Positions 7,817 to 15,153 of a stretch of DNA of 25,986 nt are shown in pieces. A model generated the notes under the pieces. The model was not told the origin of the DNA and did not search any database. It was given only the letters and a program-made list of their open reading frames with translations. The stretch covers positions 1 to 25,986 of the forward strand of contig JAPCJU010000003.1 of the NCBI GenBank assembly GCA_027886795.1, read 5' to 3'. This DNA is from Nitrososphaerota archaeon (GTDB taxonomy: Archaea; Thermoproteota; Nitrososphaeria; Nitrososphaerales; CADDZS01). Numbering within the stretch: position 1 is the first letter of the stretch; every line of letters starts with the position of its first letter. The translations under genes and the position numbers were made by a program.

Positions 7817-8200
7817 ATGACACGAGCTTATTTTGTAAAGTTCGATACTCCTAAAGAAATTTCGGATGCCGCATACGAGGCGTTACGCCAAGCGAAGCAA
7901 ACAGGGAAAATAAGGAAAGGCACGAACGAAACTACCAAAGCAATAGAACGGGGAATTGCAAAACTGGTAATCATCGCAGAGGATGTAGAGCCACCAGAGG
8001 TCGTAGCGCATCTCCCCATCATTTGCGATGAAAGAAGTGTACCTTACGTTTTTGTTCCCACGCGGGCAAGTATGGGTCCTGCTCTTGGGATAGACGTGGG
8101 GGCTGCTTCTGCGTGTATCGTAGAGTCTGGAGATGCACAGCCGTTGATAGATCAGGTCGTTACCGAGATCTCAAAGTTAAAGGTCCCGGCTTCAGCCTAA
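7817..8200 (+). CDS. rpl7ae: Large ribosomal subunit protein eL8 / L7Ae
   Basis: K-turn RNA-binding protein of the 50S subunit and, in archaea, a core subunit of box C/D and H/ACA RNPs and of RNase P. From ATG 7817 it has 127 residues, matching the family. It begins TRAYFVKFDTPKEISDAAYEAL and carries the RNA-binding loop KGTNETTKAIERG, then LVIIAEDVEPPEVVAHLPIICDERSVPYVFV and the LGIDVGAASACIV helix. An in-frame TTG at 7778 would add 13 residues with no family counterpart and is rejected. It opens the conserved block L7Ae-S28e-L24e-ndk-infB. No clean K-turn was found in the leader by eye. Confidence 0.96.
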   Translation: MTRAYFVKFDTPKEISDAAYEALRQAKQTGKIRKGTNETTKAIERGIAKLVIIAEDVEPPEVVAHLPIICDERSVPYVFVPTRASMGPALGIDVGAASACIVESGDAQPLIDQVVTEISKLKVPASA

Positions 8201-8248
8201 TCTAAATCATCATTCAAGAATTCGACTATTTGGGAAAGAAGTGGAACA

Positions 8249-8464
8249 ATGAGCACAAGAGCGGAAGAACGCGTAACTCCAGCTGAAGTCATTCAGGTTG
8301 TTGGAAGGACTGGAGTTGCAGGCGAAATTACTCAGGTCCGCGTCAAGCTTCTGGAGGGACGCGACAGGGGAAGAATTCTAACGCGAAACGTGAAAGGACC
8401 GGTTCGTATGAGCGATGTCCTAATGCTCAGAGAAACTGAGCGAGAAGCCAGAAAAATCAAATAG
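8249..8464 (+). CDS. rps28e: Small ribosomal subunit protein eS28
   Basis: Small OB-fold protein of the archaeal 30S subunit near the mRNA exit region, 71 residues, normal size. It shows the family core VTPAEVIQVVGRTGVAGEITQVRVKLLEGRDRGRILTRNVKGPVR and the invariant C-terminal stretch DVLMLRETEREAR. ATG 8249 lies 48 bp after L7Ae and is preceded by a purine-rich stretch (GGGAAAGAAGTGG). Cotranscription with L7Ae and L24e is likely. Confidence 0.97.
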   Translation: MSTRAEERVTPAEVIQVVGRTGVAGEITQVRVKLLEGRDRGRILTRNVKGPVRMSDVLMLRETEREARKIK

Positions 8465-8493
8465 ATATTTGAAAAGGAGAATGGATTCTTGAA

Positions 8494-8736
8494 ATGTCTT
8501 ACAGCCCTAAACGATGTTCATTTTGCGGAAAGCCAATTCCACTTGGAACTGGCGTAATGTACATAAGAAATGACGCGGCAACATTTTGGTACTGCTCATC
8601 GAAGTGCCGGAAGAATGCTTCGGTGTTGAAGAGAGATCCCAGGAAACTGAAATGGGCCCGGCAGAGACCCAAGGCGGTTGCAAAATCTACGCGCCCCGTT
8701 CCGGTAATAACCACTGTTACTAAAGACAAGGCGTGA
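8494..8736 (+). CDS. rpl24e: Large ribosomal subunit protein eL24
   Basis: Zinc-ribbon protein of the 50S subunit, 80 residues. The zinc site is CSFCGKPIPLG at residues 8-18 and CSSKC at about residues 34-38 (C-x2-C and C-x3-C), followed by the basic segment KLKWARQRPK. After residue 60 a Pro/Thr/Val/Lys tail extends beyond the minimal family length. An AAGGAG box at 8474-8479 lies 14 nt before the ATG at 8494, longer than usual; a tiny ATG-Asp-Ser-stop frame at 8481-8492 sits between. The stop is four bases before the GTG start of ndk. Confidence 0.96.
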   Translation: MSYSPKRCSFCGKPIPLGTGVMYIRNDAATFWYCSSKCRKNASVLKRDPRKLKWARQRPKAVAKSTRPVPVITTVTKDKA

Positions 8737-8740
8737 TCCA

Positions 8741-9148
8741 GTGGATCAAACGCTTGTCGTCCTAAAGCCTGATGCGGTGCAGCGGGGGTTGATCGGAGAG
8801 ATAGTCGGTCGCTTCGAAAAGAGGGGGTTCCGGATTAGGAAAATGAGGATGCTAACATTCGGACATGAAATTGCTGCTGACTTTTATTCTCCGCACGCAG
8901 GTAAGCCGTTTTTCTCTGATCTCGAACGATTCATTACATCCGGTCCGGTTGTTGGAATAGTACTCGAAGGAAACAACGCGGTCGAAGTGGTGCGAAATAT
9001 GATCGGCAAAACAAAAAGTGATGAGGCGATCAGCGGCACGATAAGAGGCGATTATGCTCTTGGATACACCGACAACATAATCCACGCGTCAGATTCTGTT
9101 GATAGCTACATTCGAGAGTCGAAGATAGTGTTTCCTGAAAACCGATAA
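8741..9148 (+). CDS. ndk: Nucleoside diphosphate kinase
   Basis: Transfers the gamma phosphate between nucleoside triphosphates and diphosphates through a phosphohistidine; 135 residues. It begins with the canonical QTLVVLKPDAVQRGLIGEI, has RGFRIRKMRML, the FYSPHAGKPFFSDL hairpin, SGPVVGIVLEG, IRGDYALGYTDNIIHASDS with the active-site His115, and ends with the E-S-K-I-VF tail typical of the family. The start is GTG 8741, four bases after the L24e stop, in agreement with the conserved N-terminus. It belongs to the same ribosomal protein transcript and precedes the aIF5B gene. Confidence 0.97.
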   Translation: MDQTLVVLKPDAVQRGLIGEIVGRFEKRGFRIRKMRMLTFGHEIAADFYSPHAGKPFFSDLERFITSGPVVGIVLEGNNAVEVVRNMIGKTKSDEAISGTIRGDYALGYTDNIIHASDSVDSYIRESKIVFPENR

Positions 9149-9170
9149 TATCCGGTTTGGACATTAAGAG

Positions 9171-9180
9171 TTATATTTTT
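9171..9180 (+). promoter_or_regulatory. TATA box for infB (aIF5B); T-rich, may also end ndk transcripts
   Basis: TTATATTTTT lies 22 bp after the ndk stop. Its spacing predicts a transcript start near 9200 and a leader of about 40 nt that contains a Shine-Dalgarno site at 9227-9232. The T-run inside it could also serve as a terminator for the upstream ribosomal transcript. Confidence 0.5.
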
Positions 9181-9226
9181 CATTTCCAGTAGATCTCTAT
9201 CTCTAGCCTAGAAAAGGTCCGAAAGC

Positions 9227-9232
9227 GGTGAT
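9227..9232 (+). promoter_or_regulatory. Shine-Dalgarno site of infB
   Basis: GGTGAT, complementary to the archaeal 16S rRNA 3' end, lies 8 nt before ATG 9241. It is one of the few clear ribosome binding sites in the window and marks this gene as a leadered one among many leaderless neighbours. Confidence 0.6.
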
Positions 9233-9240
9233 TTGTCCAG

Positions 9241-11034
9241 ATGGAGCAAAAGTTGGAAATACGTTCTCCCGTAGTTGTAGTACTTGGACATGTTGACTCT
9301 GGTAAGACTTCTCTTTTAGATAAGATCCGAGGCACGGGAGTTCAAGCTCGCGAAGTTGGCGGGATTACCCAGCACATTGGAGCCAGTTTCTTCCCCGCCG
9401 AAACATTGAAGGAAATTTGCGGCCCCTTACTCCAGACAATCGGGGGAGGCGAAATCAAAGTCCCCGGTTTGCTAGTCATTGATACACCCGGGCACGAGAT
9501 TTTCACCAATTTGCGTAATCGCGGAGGCTCGGCGGCAGACATTTCGATACTTGTTGTGGATGTGCAAAAGGGACTTGAAGTTCAGACCTTGGAAAGCCTC
9601 GAGATTCTAAGGTTGAGGAAAGTACCGTTCGTTGTTGCTCTAAACAAAGTTGATACCATTTCTGGATGGAAAAAGGGGACTTCCAGATTTATTACCCAAT
9701 CGATCAAGAACCAACAAAAATCCGTGATTGATATCCTTGACGAAAAAATCTACACAGTTGTCGGCGGGCTGTCGAGGCTCGGGATCAACTCTGAAGCACT
9801 TTACCGCGTGAAAGATTTCAGAAAGGAAATCGCAATCGTCCCGATTAGCGCAAGGTCCGGGGAAGGGATTCCCGAACTGATTTCTGTTCTTGTTGGACTG
9901 ACCCAAGTGTATATGCAAAAACGATTATCTATTTCCTCTTCTGCCGCGGCAAGGGGAATCGTTCTTGAGGTGAAACAGGAACCCGGGTTGGGCGAAACCG
10001 CCAACATCATCTTACTTGAGGGAAAGCTGAAGACGGGCGATCCGGTCGTTGTTGCGAAGAAGGAAGGGGCTGTTGTCACAAAAATCAAGGCGATCTTCAT
10101 GCCTAAACCCCTGGATGAAATGAGAGACCCGAGGGACAAGTTTGCAAGCGTAAACTCGATTTCAGCGGCGGCAGGTGTCAAAATAATAACACCGGAACTA
10201 GAAGGAGTCTTGGCCGGTTCTCCGATTGTCGCACTCGATGAATCGCGTGCGGACGAAATCAAGGCCTCCGTCGAATCCGAAGTCAAGCAGGTTATGATCA
10301 ACTCGGATGTCAATGGAATCATATTGAAGGCGGATACTTTGGGCTCTCTCGAGGCGATTGTCGAGATGCTGAAGTCAAGGGAGATTCCAATCAAAAGAGC
10401 AGACATTGGCCCGGTGTCACGCCACGATGTGGTTGAAGCCTCAGCCGTTCGAAAGAACGACAAGTACAAGGGAGTAATCCTGGGCTTCAACGTGAAAGTC
10501 CTCCCAGACGCTGAACAGGAGATTCAGGACAGCAGCGTCAAGACATTCTCGGAACAGATAATCTACAATCTCATTGATGGTTACCTCGCATGGGTGACTG
10601 AACAAAAGGAGACAGAGCAAAAAACTGGTATGGATGCTTTGACCCCTCTTTGCAAATTCCAGTTCTTGAAGGGCTTCTCTTTTCGTCGCAATGATCCTGC
10701 AGTGTTCGGAGTTGAAATCCTGGAAGGAAGACTCAAGCAAAAGAGTAACGTCATGAATGAAACTGGAAAGACGATTGGAGTTATTCATCAGATTCAGGAT
10801 GAAGGAAAAACCGTGCCGATCGCGCAAAAGGGAAATCAGGTCGCTGTTTCGATAACCGGACCGACGATCGGAAGGCAGGTGAACGAGGGCGATATATTGT
10901 TCACATTACCATCTGAACAAGAGATCAGAACGATAAATGAAAAATATCTAACCCTCCTACCAGAGGAGGATCGTCACTTACTAAAGGAAATAATTTCAGT
11001 GCGCCGCAAAGTCTCTTCTATGTACGGTTACTAA
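9241..11034 (+). CDS. infB: Translation initiation factor aIF5B (IF2 family)
   Basis: GTPase promoting ribosomal subunit joining at the end of initiation, 597 residues, the compact archaeal form without the long N-terminal region of eukaryotic eIF5B. The P-loop GHVDSGKT is at residues 16-23, switch I contains GGITQHIGASFF, switch II is DTPGHE (residues 81-86), and NKVD follows near residue 134. Domain II begins near residue 235 (ARGIVLEVKQEPGLG), domain III contains GIILKADTLGSLEAIVEML, and domain IV starts near LCKFQFLKGFSFRRNDPAVFGVEILEG. The ATG at 9241 has a GGTGAT site 8 nt upstream. A long minus-strand frame inside the gene is a codon-phase shadow. Confidence 0.97.
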   Translation: MEQKLEIRSPVVVVLGHVDSGKTSLLDKIRGTGVQAREVGGITQHIGASFFPAETLKEICGPLLQTIGGGEIKVPGLLVIDTPGHEIFTNLRNRGGSAADISILVVDVQKGLEVQTLESLEILRLRKVPFVVALNKVDTISGWKKGTSRFITQSIKNQQKSVIDILDEKIYTVVGGLSRLGINSEALYRVKDFRKEIAIVPISARSGEGIPELISVLVGLTQVYMQKRLSISSSAAARGIVLEVKQEPGLGETANIILLEGKLKTGDPVVVAKKEGAVVTKIKAIFMPKPLDEMRDPRDKFASVNSISAAAGVKIITPELEGVLAGSPIVALDESRADEIKASVESEVKQVMINSDVNGIILKADTLGSLEAIVEMLKSREIPIKRADIGPVSRHDVVEASAVRKNDKYKGVILGFNVKVLPDAEQEIQDSSVKTFSEQIIYNLIDGYLAWVTEQKETEQKTGMDALTPLCKFQFLKGFSFRRNDPAVFGVEILEGRLKQKSNVMNETGKTIGVIHQIQDEGKTVPIAQKGNQVAVSITGPTIGRQVNEGDILFTLPSEQEIRTINEKYLTLLPEEDRHLLKEIISVRRKVSSMYGY

Positions 11035-11095
11035 GCAAAACAACGCTTATTAGCGAACAATCTAGATTGGTCAATTTACCGACGAAGTTATCCGC

Positions 11096-11437
11096 ATGGC
11101 ATCATTCAAAGTCGTAATAGCAGATCCGAAAAGTGGAAAGTCTCAATCTTTAGAAATCAAAGATCAGCAGGCACAACCATTGCTCGGAATGAGAATCGGG
11201 GAGGAAGTGGACGGATCATTACTAGGAGTCGAAGGTAAGGTTCGGATAACAGGTGGTAGCGATCGGGCTGGTTTTCCAATGCGCAGCGACGTGATGGGTG
11301 GCGTCAAAAAATATGTACTGATGACGCGCGGTACCGGTTTCAGGAAAGATGCCGGCGAAGGAAAGAAGAAAAGAAAACTTGTTCGCGGCAACACGATTAC
11401 GGACGAAATTTATCAGATTAATGCCCTATCAATTTAG
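11096..11437 (+). CDS. rps6e: Small ribosomal subunit protein eS6
   Basis: Protein of the archaeal 30S subunit, 113 residues, corresponding to the conserved N-terminal core of eukaryotic eS6. Recognisable segments are ASFKVVIADPKSGKS, GMRIGEEVDGSLLGVEGKVRITGGSDRAGFPMRSDV and the basic KKKRKLVRGNTITDEIYQIN near the end. ATG 11096 follows the aIF5B stop by 61 bp; an AT-rich box GCTTATTAG at 11045-11053 would start a transcript near 11075. The S6e-aIF2 gamma pair is a common archaeal arrangement. Confidence 0.95.
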   Translation: MASFKVVIADPKSGKSQSLEIKDQQAQPLLGMRIGEEVDGSLLGVEGKVRITGGSDRAGFPMRSDVMGGVKKYVLMTRGTGFRKDAGEGKKKRKLVRGNTITDEIYQINALSI

Positions 11438-11474
11438 GTTCCCTGTTTTGAGATCTCCCGCGTGTGCGGAAGCT

Positions 11475-11484
11475 CTTATATTAG
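11475..11484 (+). promoter_or_regulatory. TATA box for aIF2 gamma gene
   Basis: CTTATATTAG is centred about 31 nt before the ATG at 11511, predicting a leader of only a few nucleotides. It separates the aIF2 gamma transcript from S6e. Confidence 0.55.
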
Positions 11485-11510
11485 ATTAAGGAGCAAGTCA
11501 TCCTCTCCTA

Positions 11511-12770
11511 ATGTCTACGGTTACTCAAACTGAAGTTAAGACTAGAAAAATTCCCAAACAACCAGAGGTCAATATCGGGACTTCCGGGCACGTCGATCAT
11601 GGGAAAACAACTCTAGTCCAGGCCATCACAGGAGTTTGGACCAGCGCGCATAGTGAGGAATTGCGGAGAGGCATTACGATAAAGGTCGGTTACGCCGATG
11701 CTGCTTTTTACAAGTGTACCGGATGCGCCCCTCCAGATTGCTTTAGGACACAGCCTAATTGCGAAGGGTGTGGAGGCGAGCCGAACCTTCTTCGGGTAGT
11801 AAGTTTCGTGGACTGTCCTGGGCACGAGAGTCTGATGGCAAACATGCTGTCTGGTGCAGCTGTCATGGACGGATCAATCCTAGTCATCGCTTCGAACGAA
11901 AAAGTTCCACAGCCTCAGACCCGAGAGCACCTTCTCGCGCTTCAGATGTTGGGAATGAAGCACATCGTAATCGTTCAGAACAAGGTGGACTTGATTTCGG
12001 ACGTCGAGGCGATTGAAAACCACAAGGCCATAAGAAATTTTGTTTCGGGAAGCGTGGCGGCCGATGCTCCGATTATTCCAGTTTCAGCGCAGCACGGTCT
12101 GAATATCGATGCCCTAATTGAGGCAATCGAAAAAACAATACCAACTCCGTCTCGCAGGGAAGACGCGCCCCCTCTGATGGAAGTCCTGAGATCTTTTGAT
12201 GTTAATCATCCAGGCTTGGACGAATCTAAATTGATGGGGGGTGTTCTCGGCGGTACTTTGTTGCAGGGAAAGCTCGTGGAGGGAGATGAAATAGAGCTAA
12301 AGCCGGGGATCATTGAAGAAGGAAAGACAGAGGGTGAGCCTGTGATAACTCGGGTGACCTCGCTGATGACATCAGCGGGACACCAAAAGGAAGCACACTC
12401 AGGGGGCCTGATTGCGGTAGGGACCCAGCTGGATCCTTTCTTCACTAGGAGCGACTTACTCGTTGGTTCAGTGCTCGGGAAACCCAATAACCTTCCTCCA
12501 GTTTTCGAATCGCTTTCGATGGATGTGAAACTCTTTGAAACCGCCGTCGGAACTCAAGAGCTGGTCAAAGTGGACAAGGTTCGAATGAGCGAAATTCTCC
12601 GATTAAATGTTGGAACCGGAGTTACGGTGGGAAATGTTACTTCAACCAGAGAGGCAATAGTTGATTGCAAACTGAAAAAGCCTATCTGCGCTTCAAAGGG
12701 AAGCCGAGTCGCAATCAGCAGAAGAATCGGCGACCGATGGCGGTTAATCGGCGCAGGTACTGTAAGGTAA
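11511..12770 (+). CDS. Translation initiation factor aIF2 gamma subunit
   Basis: GTPase subunit of the archaeal aIF2 heterotrimer that delivers initiator Met-tRNA to the small subunit, 419 residues. The P-loop GHVDHGKT is at residues 26-33, followed by the diagnostic switch I RRGITIKVGYADA, a zinc knuckle with several cysteines (CTGCAPPDC and CEGCG), DCPGHESLMANMLSGAAVMD, NKVDL and SAQHG. Two beta-barrel domains follow (DVNHPG near 227; C-terminal AISRRIGDRWRLIGAGTV). The initiator-specific zinc knuckle and the motif order rule out elongation factor 1A. It lies directly upstream of a PIN nuclease and rpo7, as in many archaea. Confidence 0.97.
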   Translation: MSTVTQTEVKTRKIPKQPEVNIGTSGHVDHGKTTLVQAITGVWTSAHSEELRRGITIKVGYADAAFYKCTGCAPPDCFRTQPNCEGCGGEPNLLRVVSFVDCPGHESLMANMLSGAAVMDGSILVIASNEKVPQPQTREHLLALQMLGMKHIVIVQNKVDLISDVEAIENHKAIRNFVSGSVAADAPIIPVSAQHGLNIDALIEAIEKTIPTPSRREDAPPLMEVLRSFDVNHPGLDESKLMGGVLGGTLLQGKLVEGDEIELKPGIIEEGKTEGEPVITRVTSLMTSAGHQKEAHSGGLIAVGTQLDPFFTRSDLLVGSVLGKPNNLPPVFESLSMDVKLFETAVGTQELVKVDKVRMSEILRLNVGTGVTVGNVTSTREAIVDCKLKKPICASKGSRVAISRRIGDRWRLIGAGTVR

Positions 12771-12795
12771 AGTTTCAGGATATTGTTATTGGCTA

Positions 12796-13221
12796 ATGAC
12801 AACTGTCTTATGCGATACTGATTTCTTGATCAAAATTACTAATGAGCCTCTCCCAGAACTTAAAATGTTCCTGGAAAATTCCGGTTTTGTTTTGGCCACC
12901 TTGCCGGCCGTGGAGAGGGAACTGAAAGGTCTTTCAAGGAGCGATAAACCATCGACGGCGAAAAAAGCAAAATTAGCGCTAGGTTCAATTGGTAAATTTG
13001 TCCGGGTTGAGGCGCTGGGAAACAAACATGGTTCTGACGCAGACACGCACCTCGTAGATTATCTGGAAAAATCGAATGCAGAAATCTTGATCGCAACATT
13101 GGACGGAAATCTCCTTTCAAAATTGGAAAGAAAGCGAATGCCCTATCTTACATTGCGAAGAGACCGGCCTTTTTTCCGGCCCTTTTCTAGAGCAACGTAT
13201 TTAACGACAAAAAACGAATAG
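12796..13221 (+). CDS. PIN-domain nuclease (VapC9/Fcf1-like)
   Basis: Probable metal-dependent single-strand RNase, 141 residues, a whole PIN domain. The acidic residues expected of the family are present: Asp7 (LCDTDFL), a glutamate in AVERELKGL near residue 40, aspartates in GSDADTHLVDYL near residue 81, and Asp in IATLDGNLLSKL near residue 103. Its position between aIF2 gamma and rpo7 is conserved in archaea and argues for a housekeeping role, perhaps rRNA processing like eukaryotic Fcf1/Utp24, rather than a toxin; no antitoxin gene is adjacent. ATG 12796 lies 25 bp after aIF2 gamma. A GC-rich repeat with a T-run, GGCCTTTTTTCCGGCC, lies in its 3' coding part at about 13167-13182. Confidence 0.85.
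   Translation: MTTVLCDTDFLIKITNEPLPELKMFLENSGFVLATLPAVERELKGLSRSDKPSTAKKAKLALGSIGKFVRVEALGNKHGSDADTHLVDYLEKSNAEILIATLDGNLLSKLERKRMPYLTLRRDRPFFRPFSRATYLTTKNE
13197..13205 (+). promoter_or_regulatory. TATA box for rpo7, inside the end of the PIN gene
   Basis: GTATTTAAC is centred at 13201. With the 25-29 nt spacing seen at other genes here it predicts an mRNA 5' end at about 13226-13230, which is exactly where the conserved Rpo7 N-terminus should begin. The start codon problem of that gene is described at 13230. Confidence 0.5.
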
Positions 13222-13229
13222 TACCTAGA

Positions 13230-13862
13230 AGGTTTTACCGCACGTTCCAAATTTCCGAGCTAGAGGACGTAATCCGTGTCCCACCAGCAAAGTTCGGCGC
13301 AAAGCTCGATGAAGTCGCGAGGGATATTTTGAAGGGGAAATACGAGAGCACCATAAACCCCGATCTTGGTTACATCATTTTGATTACTAACATTGCAGTC
13401 GATCCTACAGGAAAAATCATCCCTGGCGACGGCGCTACGTTTCACAAGGTAAATTTTGACGTTATGACGTTCTTTCCGAAGGTTCAGGAAATAGTCGAGG
13501 GCGAGGTTGTGGAAATAACTGATTTCGGAGCGTTCGTCCGAATCGGACCAACTGACGCTCTCCTCCACTTGTCTCAGATTACTGACGATTACCTGTCAAG
13601 CGATGTAAAGCAGGGAATGATTTTGGCCAGCCAGTCAAAGCGGATTCTAAAGGTTGGAAGTAAAGTCCGTGTCAGAATTACTGCCGTGAGCCTTCCCAGA
13701 GGCGCAGCTCTAGGAAAGATCGGAGTGACTTGCAGGCAACCGTTCTTGGGAGCTTGGGAATGGATTGAAGAGGATGTTGCAAAGGCCGAGAAAGGGATCG
13801 CAAAGAAGGCCGAATCAAAAGAAAAACCTGAGAAAATAGAAAAGAAGCCGGGCAAAAAGTGA
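13230..13862 (+). CDS. rpo7: DNA-directed RNA polymerase subunit Rpo7 (RpoE1), start codon not canonical
   Basis: Stalk subunit of archaeal RNA polymerase, homologous to eukaryotic Rpb7. The N-terminal RNP-like domain (FYRTFQISELEDVIRVPP, then KFG and KLDEVARDIL) continues into GYIILITNIAVDPTGKIIPGDGATFHKVNFDVMTFFP and the S1/OB domain VEGEVVEITDFGAFVRIGPTDALLHLSQITDD. A Lys/Glu-rich tail of about 30 residues ends the protein. The first ATG, GTG or TTG in frame is TTG 13329, which would delete about 33 conserved residues. The frame is open upstream to a stop at 13188-13190 but offers only AGG 13230 (one base from ATG, directly before the FY pair), ATA 13218 (overlapping the PIN stop) or ATT 13251. 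AGG 13230 is used here only because it fits the family N-terminus and the TATA spacing. The gene is sure, the start is not. Confidence 0.85.
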   Translation, partial: RFYRTFQISELEDVIRVPPAKFGAKLDEVARDILKGKYESTINPDLGYIILITNIAVDPTGKIIPGDGATFHKVNFDVMTFFPKVQEIVEGEVVEITDFGAFVRIGPTDALLHLSQITDDYLSSDVKQGMILASQSKRILKVGSKVRVRITAVSLPRGAALGKIGVTCRQPFLGAWEWIEEDVAKAEKGIAKKAESKEKPEKIEKKPGKK

Positions 13863-13869
13863 TAAGATT

Positions 13870-14058
13870 ATGGCAAGAGAATTTGCATGCAGAAAATGTC
13901 GCACGCTTACATCTGGTAAAATTTGTCCGAATTGCCATAGCACCGAGTTGACCCCCGATTGGTCGGGGTTGATCGTCGTCGTGGATCCTGAAAAATCGAC
14001 TGTCTCGAAGACCTTGAATGTGACAAAACCGGGACGTTACGCGTTAAAAGTTAGCTAG
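13870..14058 (+). CDS. spt4: Transcription elongation factor Spt4 (RpoE2)
   Basis: Zinc-binding partner of Spt5/NusG that keeps RNA polymerase processive, 62 residues, normal size. The zinc site is CRKC at residues 7-10 and CPNC at residues 19-22, followed by LTPDWSGLIVVVDPEKS, the acidic interface with Spt5, and KPGRYALKV at the end. ATG 13870 is 7 bp after rpo7, so the two polymerase-associated genes are cotranscribed. Confidence 0.96.
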   Translation: MAREFACRKCRTLTSGKICPNCHSTELTPDWSGLIVVVDPEKSTVSKTLNVTKPGRYALKVS

Positions 14059-14092
14059 ATCTTTAGAAAGCTTCTAACTTCGGTGGCCAATC

Positions 14093-14638
14093 TTGGGATT
14101 ACCAGGAGTTGTCCCGATCAACTCTCACACCCGAGAAGAACTGAAGCACCCTTTAGGGCAATTGATACCCGACGAGAAAATCTCGAAAGAGTCCTTATCG
14201 AAATATTTTGCGAATAACGCTTTGATTACGGTATGCGTTGGCGATCGAACAACAGAAAGAGTACATGAATTCGGCCTCTCTCCCAGATTGGAGATAGTCG
14301 ACTCGTTGGAACGGAGAATGTCTCGAAAGTTTCCAAAGTTGATAGAACCAACCAGAAGCGTCCTAAAAACAAAAAATCCGGCCGGTTCGATTAGTCAGGA
14401 TGCACTGGGCAAGCTTGGAAAGAGCCTCGCATTAATCGATCTTTCTAATTCGTCGAAAATCAGAATCGAGGTCGAAGGGGAGGAAGATCTATTGGCCCTT
14501 CCGGTTGTCGCATTTTTCCCAGACACGACTATTACTTTCTACGGTCAACCCGGAGAAGGGATGGTTATCGTAGACTCAAGTGGAAAAGAAAGATCGAAGG
14601 CAATACTTGCCGAGATTGGCATCCTCTCCCTCATTTAG
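14093..14638 (+). CDS. GTP-dependent dephospho-CoA kinase (DUF359)
   Basis: Archaeal enzyme for the last step of coenzyme A synthesis, phosphorylating dephospho-CoA with GTP (family characterised in Thermococcus); 181 residues. Family motifs are EELKHPLGQLIP at the start, ITVCVGDRTTERV, NPAGSIS in the middle, the acidic nucleotide-site segment VEGEEDLLALPVVAFFP, and FYGQPGEGMVIVD near the end. The start is TTG 14093, 34 bp after spt4, with a weak box ATCTTTAGAA about 29 nt upstream. This gene stands between spt4 and rps24e in many archaea, so its presence here is ordinary. It ends just before a 124-bp intergenic stretch with a new promoter. Confidence 0.92.
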   Translation: MGLPGVVPINSHTREELKHPLGQLIPDEKISKESLSKYFANNALITVCVGDRTTERVHEFGLSPRLEIVDSLERRMSRKFPKLIEPTRSVLKTKNPAGSISQDALGKLGKSLALIDLSNSSKIRIEVEGEEDLLALPVVAFFPDTTITFYGQPGEGMVIVDSSGKERSKAILAEIGILSLI

Positions 14639-14706
14639 ATGAGTCTCAATTTGCTAGATTGAAAAAAGACACACAAGCTTATCCTTTGATCTTGAACAGC
14701 AAACGA

Positions 14707-14714
14707 TTAAATAT
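14707..14714 (+). promoter_or_regulatory. TATA box for rps24e
   Basis: TTAAATAT predicts a transcript start near 14737 and a leader of about 25 nt before TTG 14763. A second box, ATATTAATTA at 14722-14731, would give a leader of about 10 nt. The intergenic region 14639-14762 otherwise shows no gene. Confidence 0.5.
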
Positions 14715-14762
14715 CGTGCAGATATTAATTAGTCCTCTCAACGTCATAAGCAAGGTTTTCTT

Positions 14763-15116
14763 TTGTCTACAATAGAGATAGTGAACGATAATCAGAACAA
14801 ACTACTTTCGAGACGCGAAATAGTTTTGAATTTCAAAGGCGGCAGCGGATTTATTACGAGAAAATCCGCAGTAGAAGCGATTTCGACGAGATTCGGGGTT
14901 CCAAAAGAGTCAGTTAGGATAATCAGCATGCAAGGAAAGTTCGGAATGCGTGACCTTGAAGCTCAAGTTTTCGTTTACAGCGACATGAAGCAGATCAAGA
15001 AACAGCTTCCTCCGTACCTCGAAATTCGAGAACTTCCCAAGGAAGAACGCAAGAAAGCGAGAGAAGCATTGAAACCGAAGCCAGCTCCACCCGGTGAAGC
15101 TGCCAAGAAAGCCTAA
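14763..15116 (+). CDS. rps24e: Small ribosomal subunit protein eS24
   Basis: Protein of the archaeal 30S subunit, 117 residues. The family core is visible: NKLLSRREIVLNFKGGSGFITRKSAVEAIS, FGVPKESVRIISMQGKFGMRDLEAQVFVYSD. The C-terminus is a basic Pro/Ala/Lys tail rich in the same residues as the N-terminal extension of the next gene. The start is TTG 14763, which places the protein directly at STIEIVNDNQNKLLSRRE. It is followed 37 bp later by S27ae, the usual partner. Confidence 0.95.
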   Translation: MSTIEIVNDNQNKLLSRREIVLNFKGGSGFITRKSAVEAISTRFGVPKESVRIISMQGKFGMRDLEAQVFVYSDMKQIKKQLPPYLEIRELPKEERKKAREALKPKPAPPGEAAKKA

Positions 15117-15153
15117 ATTTTAGGAAGTCAATTGTAACAATAGGTTTGTCATA

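Noticed and set aside
9801..10490. Minus-strand open frame of 229 codons
   Set aside because: Lies wholly antisense inside aIF5B, is Ser/Thr/Ile-rich with no recognisable motif, and follows from codon bias of the real gene.
12796..13221. PIN protein as the toxin of a VapBC pair
   Set aside because: No antitoxin gene adjacent; its place between aIF2 gamma and rpo7 is a conserved housekeeping arrangement.
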